Positions 26,171 through 35,800 of a DNA stretch of 64,000 nt are shown piece after piece. This DNA comes from Paucibacter sp. DJ2R-2 (GTDB lineage Bacteria > Pseudomonadota > Gammaproteobacteria > Burkholderiales > Burkholderiaceae_C): contig NZ_JAJIRT010000003.1 in the NCBI RefSeq assembly GCF_025717675.1, positions 62,001-126,000 on the forward strand, read 5' to 3'. The position numbers and the translations under genes were made by a program. Each line of letters begins with the position of its first letter. Within the stretch, counting starts at the first letter, position 1. The notes under the pieces are model-generated. The model was not told where the DNA came from, made no database searches, and saw only the letters and a program-made list of their open reading frames with translations.

Positions 26171-27330
26171 ACTGGGCTCCCAGCACGGTTCTGTATGGGC
26201 TTCAGATCCGTTGCTTCTGCCATCCCTGGCAGTGGCCTTCGGCTTGGCTGGCCCAGGTGGCGAGCTCGCAGACTGCGTGGGCGGTACTGCAGCTCGGAGA
26301 TGAATCGGCCTTGTTCGTCCCGTTCGAACTGAACGATGACGTCGACAACAATGTCCAACAGGCGTCGGATCTCTTCCAGGCTAAGGCCGCTGCCAGCTTC
26401 GGTTTCGCGGATCATCAGCGCCATCTGTTCGATGGCCAGGGCGCAACTGCCTGCGTGCACGCAGGTGATGCTGCCCGGATGTCCGGAGGCGGCCAATCTC
26501 ACGAAATGAAAGCACTCGTCGCCACGCAGCTCGGCCAGAAAGATGCGATCCGGTTTCATCCGCAGGCAGGCTTCCAGCAGTGATTTGGCAGTGACCCGCG
26601 CTGTGCCTTGATCGTCTTTGCTGTAGTAGAGATGCACTGCGTTCGGGTGGTGGGGCAGGGTCAGCTCCGGGGTGTCTTCGATGGTGATCAATCGTTCCTG
26701 CCTTGGGACTTCGTCGATCAAGCTCTTCATGAAGGTGGTTTTGCCTGAGCCGGTTCTCCCACTGATGATCAGGGTCTGGCGGCGCTGGATCGCAAGGCGC
26801 AGCATCTCCACATAGCGACCGCGTGACTGCAGGGCCAGAAGTTCTTGTTCGATGGGTTCAAGGCCGCTGGCTTCGATGTCCTGATGCAGGCGGGAGAACA
26901 GTCCTTCAAGGGCTAGGTCATCGAGGCACTTGTTCAGCGTCGAGGGTTTGCGCACGGTGATTGAGACCGTGCCTCGTGACACCGCAGGGGGAATGGCGAA
27001 CTGGATGCGTTCCCCGCTGGGCAATGTGGCGGAGAGCAGCGGGTGCTCCTGGTTGATTTGTTGATCGCAGAAGGTGGCGACGGCGGTGGCCAGAGACAGG
27101 CAGCGTTCTTGGGTCATGCATGGTGCCGGTACAGCTTTCCAGCCGCTGGCGGTCTCCACCATCAGTTCGCCGGGTCGGTTGACGCAGACTTCGTAAACGC
27201 CGGCCTGATCGAGCTGCTCACGCAAGGGACGCAGGAACTCAGTGACGGAGGTGGCATCTCCGAGCCAGGCGGCGTCGCATTTGGAGTCGTCCTTGAACTC
27301 CCCAGGAGACTCTTTGATGATCTCGCTCAT
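26167..27330 (-). CDS. virB11: VirB11 traffic ATPase
   Basis: 387 residues. Walker A GRTGSGKTT at ~191-199, Asp box TIEDTPEL, Walker B/His box region LAELRGDECF and SGHPGSITCVHAG. It is a hexameric ATPase at the cytoplasmic face that powers pilus assembly and substrate passage. It overlaps both virB10 and virD4 by 4 bp. Confidence 0.94.
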   Translation of the reverse strand: MSEIIKESPGEFKDDSKCDAAWLGDATSVTEFLRPLREQLDQAGVYEVCVNRPGELMVETASGWKAVPAPCMTQERCLSLATAVATFCDQQINQEHPLLSATLPSGERIQFAIPPAVSRGTVSITVRKPSTLNKCLDDLALEGLFSRLHQDIEASGLEPIEQELLALQSRGRYVEMLRLAIQRRQTLIISGRTGSGKTTFMKSLIDEVPRQERLITIEDTPELTLPHHPNAVHLYYSKDDQGTARVTAKSLLEACLRMKPDRIFLAELRGDECFHFVRLAASGHPGSITCVHAGSCALAIEQMALMIRETEAGSGLSLEEIRRLLDIVVDVIVQFERDEQGRFISELQYRPRSLRARHLGQPSRRPLPGMAEATDLKPIQNRAGSPV

Positions 27331-28934
27331 GGCGCTTCCTGGCGCGGATTGCTGCGCGGCGCCGGCCTCAGCTCGTATACCGACGAAAAGTCCACATCGT
27401 GGGCGACGTAGATGCCCACCAATGCACCTTGGTTCTGATAGATCAGCGGGGGGATGTTGATGGTGCTGTCCAGCACCTTCTCCGCCAGCTTGCTGGTGTT
27501 GGCAGTGGTGGAGGGCAGCACGACGGTGTCGTTGCCCCCCCGCCTGGGCTCTCTTTCGCTCTGGTTTTGGATCACCAGCTTCACTGAGTCGTCGATCAAC
27601 GAAAGCAGGAGGGCTGCGCCTATGCGTTCGCCCCAGCGTTTGTCGACATGTCCCTCGATGCCGGACTCACCCAGCGGCCCTGTGCCGGGTGAATCCAAGT
27701 CCACGACGATGCCCAGTGGTGTTCGTATACGTGTCCAAAGGACCGGAATGCGGATCGAGCCCGGCTTCATGCCGCTGACCCGGTACTCTCCGTCCAAGTG
27801 GGATCCGCGCTCGATCAGCAACACGCGGCCGTCTTCGCTGTACACATGGCGTTGAACCTGGCACCCAAGCAGGCCAGAGGTGGCGCTGATGACGCGTGTC
27901 TTGAGTGCACAGGTAAAGGCGGTGCCCTTGGGCAGCATCAGGCTGCGAGGGCTCAGGCGCGAGGCCATCACTCTCGCGGTGCTGGATGCCTGGAGTTGTC
28001 CTCCAAAGAGTCCGTTGCCGGATGCGGCCCTCTCGGTGGGGCGGAAACCGGCGAGGGCCTGATCGCCAGGGGTTGAGATGGGTGAACCCCGCGAAGCGGC
28101 GGATCGCACGGCCAGCTCGCCGTCTCGGTCTTCAGCGGGCATCTCATTCAATTGGAGCTTGGGGCTTGCAGCCAGCTCGGCGCCTTGAGTCAAAGAAGCC
28201 AGCAGGGTTTGCAGACGGGCTTGGTATTCCTGAAGGTTGCGGGCGGTGGCATCCAGGGCATCCGTCGTGCCGATTGCTCCTGCTGCCTGCTGCGGGGCGT
28301 CGCCTGATTCATTGGCAGTTCGGGGGAGCGTTGCCATTGAGATGAGCGTGCTTGGAACAGGTCGCGTGCTGACCAGCAGAATCGGGGCATCCTCGGGATG
28401 CATAGTTGATCGCTCAGACCTCCCCGGGTTGGAGGCGCTGGTTTTCCGAACTCCGATGGGATCTGCCAGGTCTTCCGAAGTGGGGATAGGTGCAGGGATG
28501 GTGACCGTAGCGACAGTGCCCGAGGGGCTCGGGTTTTGATTTTTGGCGGGAGGGAAGCTGATGGAGGAGGGATCAGCGGAGTTGGCTACAAGGTCGAACT
28601 TGCGTAGCTCGAGCGAGGCGGCCATGGGCCTGTCTCGTAGCGACCGGGTCTCAGTGCCTGCCGGCTTTTTGAGATATGTCATCAGGCGCTGAATGCCCAT
28701 CGCTGTCAGCGCACTCAGCGCGAAAATCAGCAGACCCACCGCCCACAGTCCCTTCTTTGACCACTTGCGCCTCGTGTTGTCGCACACATCAGGAATGGCA
28801 GGCTCGCCTGGAAGTGGAGCCATGCCGGGTGCTTGGCTGTCGAACCCTGGTTGGGCGTCGGCATCTCTGTGGCCACTGGGTGTGGAGGGCTCAGCGCAGC
28901 CGGTCCGGTCCTTCGTGGAGGTGTCTGGGCTCAT
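27327..28934 (-). CDS. virB10: VirB10/TrbI channel protein
   Basis: 535 residues, longer than the usual ~380-420. A cytoplasmic N-terminus is followed by one membrane helix (~45-65, GLWAVGLLIFALSALTAMGI), a long periplasmic linker rich in Ser/Ala/Pro (~70-310), and the C-terminal TrbI domain (LPKGTAFTCALKTRVISATSG... ERGSHLDGEYRVSG... LDSPGTGPLGESG). It spans both membranes and forms the outer-membrane core with VirB9. The extra length is in the linker. Confidence 0.93.
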   Translation of the reverse strand: MSPDTSTKDRTGCAEPSTPSGHRDADAQPGFDSQAPGMAPLPGEPAIPDVCDNTRRKWSKKGLWAVGLLIFALSALTAMGIQRLMTYLKKPAGTETRSLRDRPMAASLELRKFDLVANSADPSSISFPPAKNQNPSPSGTVATVTIPAPIPTSEDLADPIGVRKTSASNPGRSERSTMHPEDAPILLVSTRPVPSTLISMATLPRTANESGDAPQQAAGAIGTTDALDATARNLQEYQARLQTLLASLTQGAELAASPKLQLNEMPAEDRDGELAVRSAASRGSPISTPGDQALAGFRPTERAASGNGLFGGQLQASSTARVMASRLSPRSLMLPKGTAFTCALKTRVISATSGLLGCQVQRHVYSEDGRVLLIERGSHLDGEYRVSGMKPGSIRIPVLWTRIRTPLGIVVDLDSPGTGPLGESGIEGHVDKRWGERIGAALLLSLIDDSVKLVIQNQSEREPRRGGNDTVVLPSTTANTSKLAEKVLDSTINIPPLIYQNQGALVGIYVAHDVDFSSVYELRPAPRSNPRQEAP

Positions 28935-29887
28935 GGCAAGCCTCCAGATTTGGCAGCGCGCCTTGCTTCAAAGCCAGGCTTCAGCGAGCGCACCACACCC
29001 GGCACGGTGGTCCCATGAGAAGGCGGATTCCCGTCCAGATCGAAGGCGTCGTTCCAAAGGCCAATCACGGCCGCGCCGGTGCGGAGCATCCAATGCCTGC
29101 TGACGCGATCAATCACCAGCATGTCGTCTTCCATGCGGGCGTTCACCACGTTTTCGCTGCCGTCGCCCTGGACCTGGAAGACCGCGGGCACCTCACGATT
29201 GCCGGGATACTGCAGGTAGGTGAAGCGACCGTCGTCAAACACCAGTGACGGGAGGATCTCCTGGGAATCGGAGCCCTCTGCCATCGAGTATTGAGTGTTG
29301 ATGGGCTGCGCTTTGGAATGGAGCCTTTCCGCCACGACTTGCGAGTCGGAGAGGGGCGGCTGCAGGGCAGCTTGCTGCAAGCTGTGCAGCACATGGGGCG
29401 GCCAGGAGAACGGGCGTGTCGGCGCAGCGATTTCTTGCGAGTTGTCTGTTTCTTTTCGTGTCGATGGGGCCTTGACGCGAAGGCGGTACACCGGCGGATG
29501 AGGGTTCCTGTCGCTCAAGACTTCAAAGCGAAAGGCATGCACGCGCTGGTCGGTGACAACAGCCAGGTTGTTGGCCGCTGAGGCGGTGCTCTTGGGCTTG
29601 ATGAACAGATGACGGTCACCCGCCTGGGCCACCACACACCAGGCGGAGTCGGCCCTGAGGCAGTCACCACCGAGCCCCGCCGCCACTTCCCGGATGGTTT
29701 CGTCGCCGTCCAAGACGACATGGGTCACGATGCCACGCCGTACCGGCACGGTGACCACCGACAGAGCGCTGTAGATCACCTCGCGCAGGCGCGGCTCGGG
29801 TGTTGCCGGAATGCCTGGTGGCGTGCACAGTGCTGCGCGGCAGGTCAACAGCGCCGTGGCCGCTGCAAGCAGTGTTCGCGGATTCAT
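28931..29887 (-). CDS. virB9: VirB9/CagX core protein
   Basis: 318 residues. A signal peptide (NPRTLLAAATALLTCRAALC) is followed by an N-terminal beta domain (REVIYSALSVVTVPVRRGIV) and a C-terminal CagX domain with VFDDGRFTYLQYPGNREVPAVF and NARMEDDMLVIDRVSRHWML. It forms the outer-membrane core complex with VirB10. It overlaps virB8 and virB10 by 4 bp each. Confidence 0.93.
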   Translation of the reverse strand: MNPRTLLAAATALLTCRAALCTPPGIPATPEPRLREVIYSALSVVTVPVRRGIVTHVVLDGDETIREVAAGLGGDCLRADSAWCVVAQAGDRHLFIKPKSTASAANNLAVVTDQRVHAFRFEVLSDRNPHPPVYRLRVKAPSTRKETDNSQEIAAPTRPFSWPPHVLHSLQQAALQPPLSDSQVVAERLHSKAQPINTQYSMAEGSDSQEILPSLVFDDGRFTYLQYPGNREVPAVFQVQGDGSENVVNARMEDDMLVIDRVSRHWMLRTGAAVIGLWNDAFDLDGNPPSHGTTVPGVVRSLKPGFEARRAAKSGGLP

Positions 29888-30657
29888 GGCCGTTGCCCCG
29901 GCACGTTGGTATTGATTTCGGGGTCGGATCGGTAGGCCGTTACGACGAAGCCGAACGGGTTCTCAAGGCGGTCGCGTTCCTTTGCCAGTGCCTCAGGTTG
30001 GTATTGGTAAACCACGCTGGCCACGTGGCGACTGTTTAGCTCCGGCATGTTGCGCTCGCTGGCTCGAACGATCTTGTCGTAGGTGACCGTGGCTTCACCG
30101 CGATTGCCGCTGCGGCCCGATGCGGCTAGGCGAATGTGGATCACCTGAATGCGCCAGTCTTCGCTGGAACCCACACGCTTGTGCAGCGGAGCATCACCTT
30201 CGAACTGCCGGCTGTAGTCGGAAAACACTGTGGGAACTGCCATGCGGGCGACTTGGTCGAAGTCGCGTTGAAGGAACATCCAGCTGTAGCCCTCGCGAGC
30301 ACGCACGAAGGTGGCCAGGTTGTGCTTGTCCAGGGCCTCCAGAGGCGGAATGGATTCCACACTCAGTCGCTGCTGGATGGTGGCCTCGCCAGTGACGCGG
30401 TCCACCACGATGGGGATCTCGATCACGCGACGCAGTGGCCCTTGCACAAAGACGGCCGCGATGCCCATGAGACCCAGACCTAGGCCTGCGATCGCCACCC
30501 ACCAGGCGCGGCGCTCAGAGGCTTCGAGCATCACGGACCGATCAATCTCCCAGGCTCGATTGCACTCTATGGCCTCCACATCAGCTGGTGGTGGATTTGA
30601 AACGGCCTTGGGGTCTGGCCATGCGGCAGCGTGACCTCTGTTCAGGATGGCACTCAT
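29884..30657 (-). CDS. virB8: VirB8 inner-membrane scaffold
   Basis: 257 residues. A cytoplasmic N-terminus of ~50 residues precedes one membrane helix (~51-73, WWVAIAGLGLGLMGIAAVFV), then a periplasmic NTF2-like VirB8 domain (YVRAREGYSW-type start, RVGSSEDWRIQVIHIRLAA, ASVVYQYQPEALAKERDRLENPFGF). It nucleates the T4SS. It lies 93 bp downstream of virB5. Confidence 0.92.
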   Translation of the reverse strand: MSAILNRGHAAAWPDPKAVSNPPPADVEAIECNRAWEIDRSVMLEASERRAWWVAIAGLGLGLMGIAAVFVQGPLRRVIEIPIVVDRVTGEATIQQRLSVESIPPLEALDKHNLATFVRAREGYSWMFLQRDFDQVARMAVPTVFSDYSRQFEGDAPLHKRVGSSEDWRIQVIHIRLAASGRSGNRGEATVTYDKIVRASERNMPELNSRHVASVVYQYQPEALAKERDRLENPFGFVVTAYRSDPEINTNVPGQRP

Positions 30658-30750
30658 ATGAAGATCTCCGATGGCACTGCGGTACCGGCCGCTCAGCGTG
30701 CGTTCTGCTTGATGGCGTGTGGTGGGTTGCGAGGTGGGCCAGTGGGGGCT

Positions 30751-31446
30751 CTAGGGCAGGAAGTCAGATACCTTGCCCCTTCGGGAGAGCATCTGGTACT
30801 GACGCTCGCGGTCACGCGAGCGGGCGATGCGTTCTTCGCTGTCGGCCATGCCCTGCAACATCTGAATCTGCGACATCTCATGGGAGAGCAAGGCGTTCTC
30901 TGCGCCGATGCGCGCCTGAACTTCCAGCACCGATTTCTGATCGGTCGTCGCGTTGACCTGCGCCATGAGGGTTTGGATTTGGGTCAAGCGGCCAGCTGCG
31001 GCTCGCATCGCGTCCTGCAGCAAGCCTTTGTGCTGGTACGGCTGCGCCAGCCGCGCCTGGCATTGATTGCGTGCCTCGCCATTGAGATCCAAGCAGTTGT
31101 AGACCATGCCGCGGTCGCGCAAGACCTTGGCTGTGGTGCTCAAGCCGACGTAGCCGGAACTGTCGCTCGCATTGAGCAGGGTGTAGGCCTCGGCAGGCAC
31201 ATAGTTCTTCAGCAGCGGGTTGTTGAACACGGTGCCGAGGTTGCGGCTGCCGGTGCTCGCCTGGATTTGCTGCTGCATCTGCTGAATCTGGGCGACCTGG
31301 TTGTTGATCTGGGTGATGTCGTTGACCACCTGTTGAACGGTTTGGGCCAGGTTGGCCACATCGATCACGGGGATGCCTTGGGCCAGAACAGGCGCAGCGC
31401 TGAGCGCAGCCGACAGTGCGGAGATGAGTTGGAAGGTGTGAGCCAT
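30751..31446 (-). CDS. virB5: VirB5 pilus-tip adhesin
   Basis: 231 residues from the ATG at 31446, which has the perfect Shine-Dalgarno AGGAGG 7 bp upstream; the longer frame to 31611 reads as noise. A signal peptide ending in VLAQ is followed by an extended helical protein (VQQVVNDITQINNQVAQIQQ), with two Cys in the loop region (VYNCLDL, RNQCQAR). Typical of the VirB5/TrbJ minor pilin. It is encoded after virB6 here, the reverse of the usual order. Confidence 0.9.
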   Translation of the reverse strand: MAHTFQLISALSAALSAAPVLAQGIPVIDVANLAQTVQQVVNDITQINNQVAQIQQMQQQIQASTGSRNLGTVFNNPLLKNYVPAEAYTLLNASDSSGYVGLSTTAKVLRDRGMVYNCLDLNGEARNQCQARLAQPYQHKGLLQDAMRAAAGRLTQIQTLMAQVNATTDQKSVLEVQARIGAENALLSHEMSQIQMLQGMADSEERIARSRDRERQYQMLSRRGKVSDFLP

Positions 31447-31471
31447 TGAGTCCTCCTGTGGACTGCGGAGA

Positions 31472-32554
31472 TCAGCTGCGGCCGCGTTGGGCGGCCAGTT
31501 TGTAGGCGGCGCTTCGGACGGCGCCGTAGCCACGGCGAGCCATGTCGCCAAGTTCCTGCACTGCCGCGCTGGCAGTACGGCCCGTGTTGGCCGCCCGATG
31601 TCCTGCTGCATAGGGAAGACCTGCGCCTGCTCGCATCACGCCCCCTGGGGCGGAGCCTGATTCAGAGGCTGAGGGTGCCGAGCGTCCACGCGAAGCCGTC
31701 ATCGCGTTCTGAATCATTTGTATGCCTTGCTGGACGGCTGCCCCGCCCGTCAGCGCCGAGGCCAGGTTTGGCGCCTGGAAGCAGATGATGGCCATCAAGA
31801 CCATGACGATGCAGTACCGAATGGACTCGGTCACAGCGTTGAAGCTGGGGCCAAGAAAGCCGCCGTGGTCTTCAATGGTGTGGACCATCGCCTGACCCAT
31901 GTGCAGGCTCAGGCCCAGGGCAAAGAAGGAGAACCAGGTCAGGACCACGGCGTTCAAGACCATAGACAGCCAACTGTCGAAGAATCGAGCGGTGGGCCGC
32001 CATGCCAGGCAGAGAATGAACAAGGGCCCGACAGCGAGGACAAAGGCGAGGAAGAGCTTTGCGAGTGTGACCACATAGAGGGCGATGCAAAGAAAGACTG
32101 CATTGCCGATTGATGTCAAGACAACGGCGAACAGCAGGTCCAGTCGTGTGAGGCTGACTTCCCGGAAGAGGTCAGAGACCAGTTGGCTGGCCTGGTCGTT
32201 GAAGGTGTCCAAGAGCGAGTAGGGCGAGGTCACCGTTAGAGGATCTGATGACGAAGGTAAGAATGTTGTTGCTACACCGTAAGCCAATGCCTCCGCGGTT
32301 TCGGATACGTGGCGTATGTAGAAGGCAGACTGCAGTGCAAAGGCCAGGACCAAGCCCACTTTGAAGACCTTCCACGCGAACACCGGGATGCTTTCTGACA
32401 CCTCATTGCGCAACACCGCCCAGCCATAGAGCGTCACCCAGACAGTCATACAGGTCAGTGCGAGCGGGGTGATGGCCGTCATCAATGCTGTCACCACACC
32501 CAGCACATAGGTGCCGAGCACTGCATGTAGCTGATTGCCGACCCAGGTGAACAT
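31472..32554 (-). CDS. virB6: VirB6/TrbL inner-membrane channel protein
   Basis: 360 residues with about six hydrophobic segments, a periplasmic loop at ~85-120 (VATTFLPSSSDPLTVTSPYS) and the strongly conserved VirB6 core (VLTSIGNAVFLCIALYVVTL... FILCLAWRPTARFFDSWLSM). The C-terminal tail of ~90 residues is Ala/Gly/Arg-rich and cytoplasmic. It is the polytopic part of the translocation pore. Confidence 0.9.
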   Translation of the reverse strand: MFTWVGNQLHAVLGTYVLGVVTALMTAITPLALTCMTVWVTLYGWAVLRNEVSESIPVFAWKVFKVGLVLAFALQSAFYIRHVSETAEALAYGVATTFLPSSSDPLTVTSPYSLLDTFNDQASQLVSDLFREVSLTRLDLLFAVVLTSIGNAVFLCIALYVVTLAKLFLAFVLAVGPLFILCLAWRPTARFFDSWLSMVLNAVVLTWFSFFALGLSLHMGQAMVHTIEDHGGFLGPSFNAVTESIRYCIVMVLMAIICFQAPNLASALTGGAAVQQGIQMIQNAMTASRGRSAPSASESGSAPGGVMRAGAGLPYAAGHRAANTGRTASAAVQELGDMARRGYGAVRSAAYKLAAQRGRS

Positions 32555-32572
32555 GGCGTGGCTCCCGACTGC

Positions 32573-32974
32573 CTATTGCACAGCCGGGGACGGCAGGCTT
32601 TTGGTGCTCACGCAGTCCTGGTTCAAGTCGGGGTAGCTGCAATGCATCCATTGCCCACCCGTCTTCACAATCCACAAGCGTGAGCGCTTCTGTGCGCCAT
32701 AGGTAGACGCACGGCAGGTGGTGGGTCGGGCATAGATCTCGGTGCACTCCATCAGTCCTTCTGGGGTTTCAACCATGCGCCAGCCTCCCCCCAGACAGCC
32801 AGGACTCGCTGCGGCGCAAGGCTTTGGCAATAGTGCGTGAGTGGTGGGCGGTGTTTCGATACGCTTGCTGCCGCCGGGAAGGATGCGCACCGCCTCATTG
32901 CCCTTGACGTACTGGGCTTGGGCCGTCAGCGCTGCCAGGCACAGCAGGGCTATCGTGGGGTGAGCCAGATTCAT
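32573..32974 (-). CDS. Cys-rich exported protein in the T4SS operon
   Basis: 133 residues from the ATG at 32974, which overlaps the virB4 stop (ATGA). A signal peptide (MNLAHPTIALLCLAALTAQA) is followed by a short mature protein with six Cys (KPCAAASPGCL, MECTEIY, TTCRAS, HCSYPDLNQDC), enough for three disulfides. It has no lipobox, so it is not a classic VirB7 lipoprotein. The position between virB4 and virB6 suggests a small periplasmic T4SS part. No family is recognised with certainty. Confidence 0.8.
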   Translation of the reverse strand: MNLAHPTIALLCLAALTAQAQYVKGNEAVRILPGGSKRIETPPTTHALLPKPCAAASPGCLGGGWRMVETPEGLMECTEIYARPTTCRASTYGAQKRSRLWIVKTGGQWMHCSYPDLNQDCVSTKSLPSPAVQ

Positions 32975-35466
32975 GCGGAACTCCTTGAGTTGCGGGCCTT
33001 GCGAAGCTGCACGTCCTGGAGCAAGCGGGGCAACCACTGCGCGGGCGCTTCGCCATGAGCCAAGCGCAGACTTTCGAGCAGGGCCACGTTGTCGGTGGTG
33101 GCGGAAAGCACCGTGATGAGGTCATCCAGACCTGTCAGGTCGAGCTCGCAGATGGCACTGTGGTGACCTTGCTTGACTAGAAAGCGGCGTCCGCCTTGGG
33201 CGCTCAGGCTGCGCACGATGTCGAATTCCGCGTCGCTGAGGCCGAAGCCATCTACGTACTCTTCGCGCACCGCTTCAGGATTGGCTAGAAAGATCTTGGT
33301 CACGCTCTGCTCGACCAAGGTCCGGCCGATGGGGTGGCGCAGGACGTCCGAGGGACTCTGGGTGTCGAAGATGCCCAGGCCGTTTTGCTTGCGGATGGTC
33401 TTTTGCTGGTGCTTGGCGAAATCGCTGAAGATGTCGTGGTCCAGCGCTTTCCAAAACTCGGAGATCACATAGATCAGTCGATCTCCATTGACCAGCTCGT
33501 TCATCAGATGCAGCAGGTACATCATGATCGGTGTGCGGACCTCGGGCAGCTCCAGAAATTCGGTGGTGTCAAAGCCCAGGATGGTGGCCTGCGGCATGTC
33601 TCCCAGCTGATCAGGCGCTTCGTCGAACACCCAGCCGAGCGGGCCACCTTCGCACCAGCGGCCCAGGCGCTCATAGAGGCTGTTTTCTCCGGCCTTGGGC
33701 AGGTTCTGGCGCAGCGTTGAAAAGCGGCGTAGCGGCGCCGGCATCATCGCCACGGCTTTGACTGCATCGGCGATGGCGCGCTCGTCGGCGGGTAGAAGCG
33801 GCAGAGCAGTGCTGGTGATGCAGGTTCGAATCAGCTGCTCCCAGAACTGCAGACGTGCTGGCGTGGGTGGTTGCTGCAGTGGGTTGCATCCGGTTGCCTT
33901 GCCGGCTTCAAGCGTGAAGTAGCGGCCGCCGAGTGCTCGCAGTGCGATCTCGCATCCGCGGTCCAGATCAAACAGGACCAGGCGCGGAGCAGGCTGCCAC
34001 TTCTGCGTCAGGGAGAGAAGGAACATCTCCAGCGTGGTTTTGCCGACGCCGGTGGAGCCGATGATCAGGGTGTTGCCTGGCAGCTTTTGGTCGATCGAGT
34101 CTTCTCCATCGGGGCTGCTGTGCAGGTTGAGGTAGAAAGGTTGTCCTGACGGTGTGCGCAGCAACGCCAGGGCCTCTCCCCAGGGGTTGCCGTCACGCTT
34201 GCCGCGCGCGAAGTTGTGTCCGCTGGCCAGGGCGGCAAAGGCGCGCGATGAGAGCTTGGCTTCGCGCGGACGCCACTGCCAGTTGGTTGGCATTTGGGCG
34301 AACCAGGCCGCATCGGCGACGAGATCCACCGGTGCCATCTGCAGTGCCGAAGCTTCACCGACAGCCCCAATGGCCTGGGCTGCCCGTCGGCCGGCATCGG
34401 CGACATCCTTGCCGAAGACGATCAGTGAGTAGTGGTACTCGCCCATGCAGAACTGGCCATCTCCGAGCTCGTTCATGGCCAGGTCCATCTCGGCCACTTG
34501 GCTGGCGACCGCGTCGTCGCTGGCGATCAGTTGGTCGCGCTGCAGTTCCAGTGCGCGCATGGCCTGCCGGCGCGGAAGGATGGAGAAGCTCTGGGTTTCG
34601 ATGAATTCGCTGTGTTCGTAGAGCAATGCGTTCAAGATGCCAGGCTCCACGGCATCGGCGTATTCCTTGATGTCGACCAGTGCGGCGTAGCGGATGTGGC
34701 TGCCTTGCCGGAGTTCAAGCTTGTCGCCTCCGAAGGACAGACGTGCCGTAGGCAAGGTTCGATAGAGAGGGGTCGGCGTCATCGGGATTGGCCGCCAGCA
34801 ACCATTCACCAGAAATCCCAAAAAGGCGGCCACCTCGGACCAGCTGCGCCCCTGATGCTGTCGGGTACCCAGCAGCTGCGGACCAAAGCCACGCAAGACC
34901 CGCTCCACGAGGGCTGACCGTTCTTCCATGACGCGCAAGGCCTCTGCTTGTGCCTCGGCGATGGCAGCTCGCGTGCGTTGTCGAGCCTGGAGAGCCCGGC
35001 TGATGCGAAAGGCATGGGGGCGGTAGACCAAGGTCAGATAGAGCTCATTGCTCATCATGGGCCGTTGATTCAAACCGTCCTGGTAGCGGCGTGACAGGTC
35101 TTGCGCAAAGCCTGGATGCGCCGGATCGCGCAGGCGGTCGCCAACGGTCCGATGAATGCGGTGGGTCCAAACCGCCCACTGGCCGCCCGAGAGGTTGCGC
35201 AGCAGGCTGCACAAGGCTTCATGGCGCTCTGTGATCTGGTGATCGTCCGCACACTCGAAAGCCACGCCTTCAAGCCGCCACACCCTCAGATAGTCTCCAC
35301 CGCGGGTGATCACATCATGAGGGCTGACCAGGGACGAGAAGGGCACAAAGCGCGCCATGGGGTTCTCGGCTCGGATCTGTTCCCAGTGTCGCGGTCGGCG
35401 GCCACGAAAGAGGCTTCGGTTCGGTGCCGCGTGGTCCGCGGCGTTGGTGTCAGGTATGCCAAGCAT
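32971..35466 (-). CDS. virB4: VirB4/TrbE conjugal transfer ATPase
   Basis: 831 residues from the ATG at 35466 (MLGIPDTNAAD), which overlaps virB3 by 17 bp; a further Met lies 10 codons upstream. The N-terminal CagE/TrbE domain (FVPFSSLVSPHDVITRGGDY) is followed by an AAA+ domain with Walker A GSTGVGKTTL near residue 465 and the downstream RLIYVISEFWKAL Walker B region. It drives pilus biogenesis. Confidence 0.94.
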   Translation of the reverse strand: MLGIPDTNAADHAAPNRSLFRGRRPRHWEQIRAENPMARFVPFSSLVSPHDVITRGGDYLRVWRLEGVAFECADDHQITERHEALCSLLRNLSGGQWAVWTHRIHRTVGDRLRDPAHPGFAQDLSRRYQDGLNQRPMMSNELYLTLVYRPHAFRISRALQARQRTRAAIAEAQAEALRVMEERSALVERVLRGFGPQLLGTRQHQGRSWSEVAAFLGFLVNGCWRPIPMTPTPLYRTLPTARLSFGGDKLELRQGSHIRYAALVDIKEYADAVEPGILNALLYEHSEFIETQSFSILPRRQAMRALELQRDQLIASDDAVASQVAEMDLAMNELGDGQFCMGEYHYSLIVFGKDVADAGRRAAQAIGAVGEASALQMAPVDLVADAAWFAQMPTNWQWRPREAKLSSRAFAALASGHNFARGKRDGNPWGEALALLRTPSGQPFYLNLHSSPDGEDSIDQKLPGNTLIIGSTGVGKTTLEMFLLSLTQKWQPAPRLVLFDLDRGCEIALRALGGRYFTLEAGKATGCNPLQQPPTPARLQFWEQLIRTCITSTALPLLPADERAIADAVKAVAMMPAPLRRFSTLRQNLPKAGENSLYERLGRWCEGGPLGWVFDEAPDQLGDMPQATILGFDTTEFLELPEVRTPIMMYLLHLMNELVNGDRLIYVISEFWKALDHDIFSDFAKHQQKTIRKQNGLGIFDTQSPSDVLRHPIGRTLVEQSVTKIFLANPEAVREEYVDGFGLSDAEFDIVRSLSAQGGRRFLVKQGHHSAICELDLTGLDDLITVLSATTDNVALLESLRLAHGEAPAQWLPRLLQDVQLRKARNSRSSA

Positions 35467-35782
35467 CGGAGGCCCCCCGGTACAGGTTGGGTGCATAGCT
35501 GCGTGCGTTCCAGAGGCCGTGATTGCGGTCCCAGCGGCGCAGCTTCAAGGCCACAAGCATCTGTCGCAGACGCTGGTCGTCGCGGCTGGTGACGATGCGC
35601 ATCCAGAAGAAGGTGGGCAGCAGAGCGGCCAGCACGGCCAGTGCGATCCAACCGCTGAGCAGGAGGCCGCCCCACAGGCATATCAGCAAGCCGCTGCCGG
35701 AGAGCAGAACCAGTGGCACCAATGGAACGCCCAGCTTCATGGCCGGACGAGTAGCGCCTTTGTAGATGGCCTCGCTTTGCAT
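35450..35782 (-). CDS. virB3: VirB3 inner-membrane protein
   Basis: 110 residues. It starts MQSEAIYKGATRPAMKLGVP, the VirB3 signature, then a hydrophobic stretch of ~45 residues (two close membrane segments) and a basic C-terminus. It helps VirB4 function at the inner membrane. It overlaps virB4 by 17 bp. Confidence 0.9.
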   Translation of the reverse strand: MQSEAIYKGATRPAMKLGVPLVPLVLLSGSGLLICLWGGLLLSGWIALAVLAALLPTFFWMRIVTSRDDQRLRQMLVALKLRRWDRNHGLWNARSYAPNLYRGASDAWHT

Positions 35783-35800
35783 GATGGTGCTCGTCAGCGA

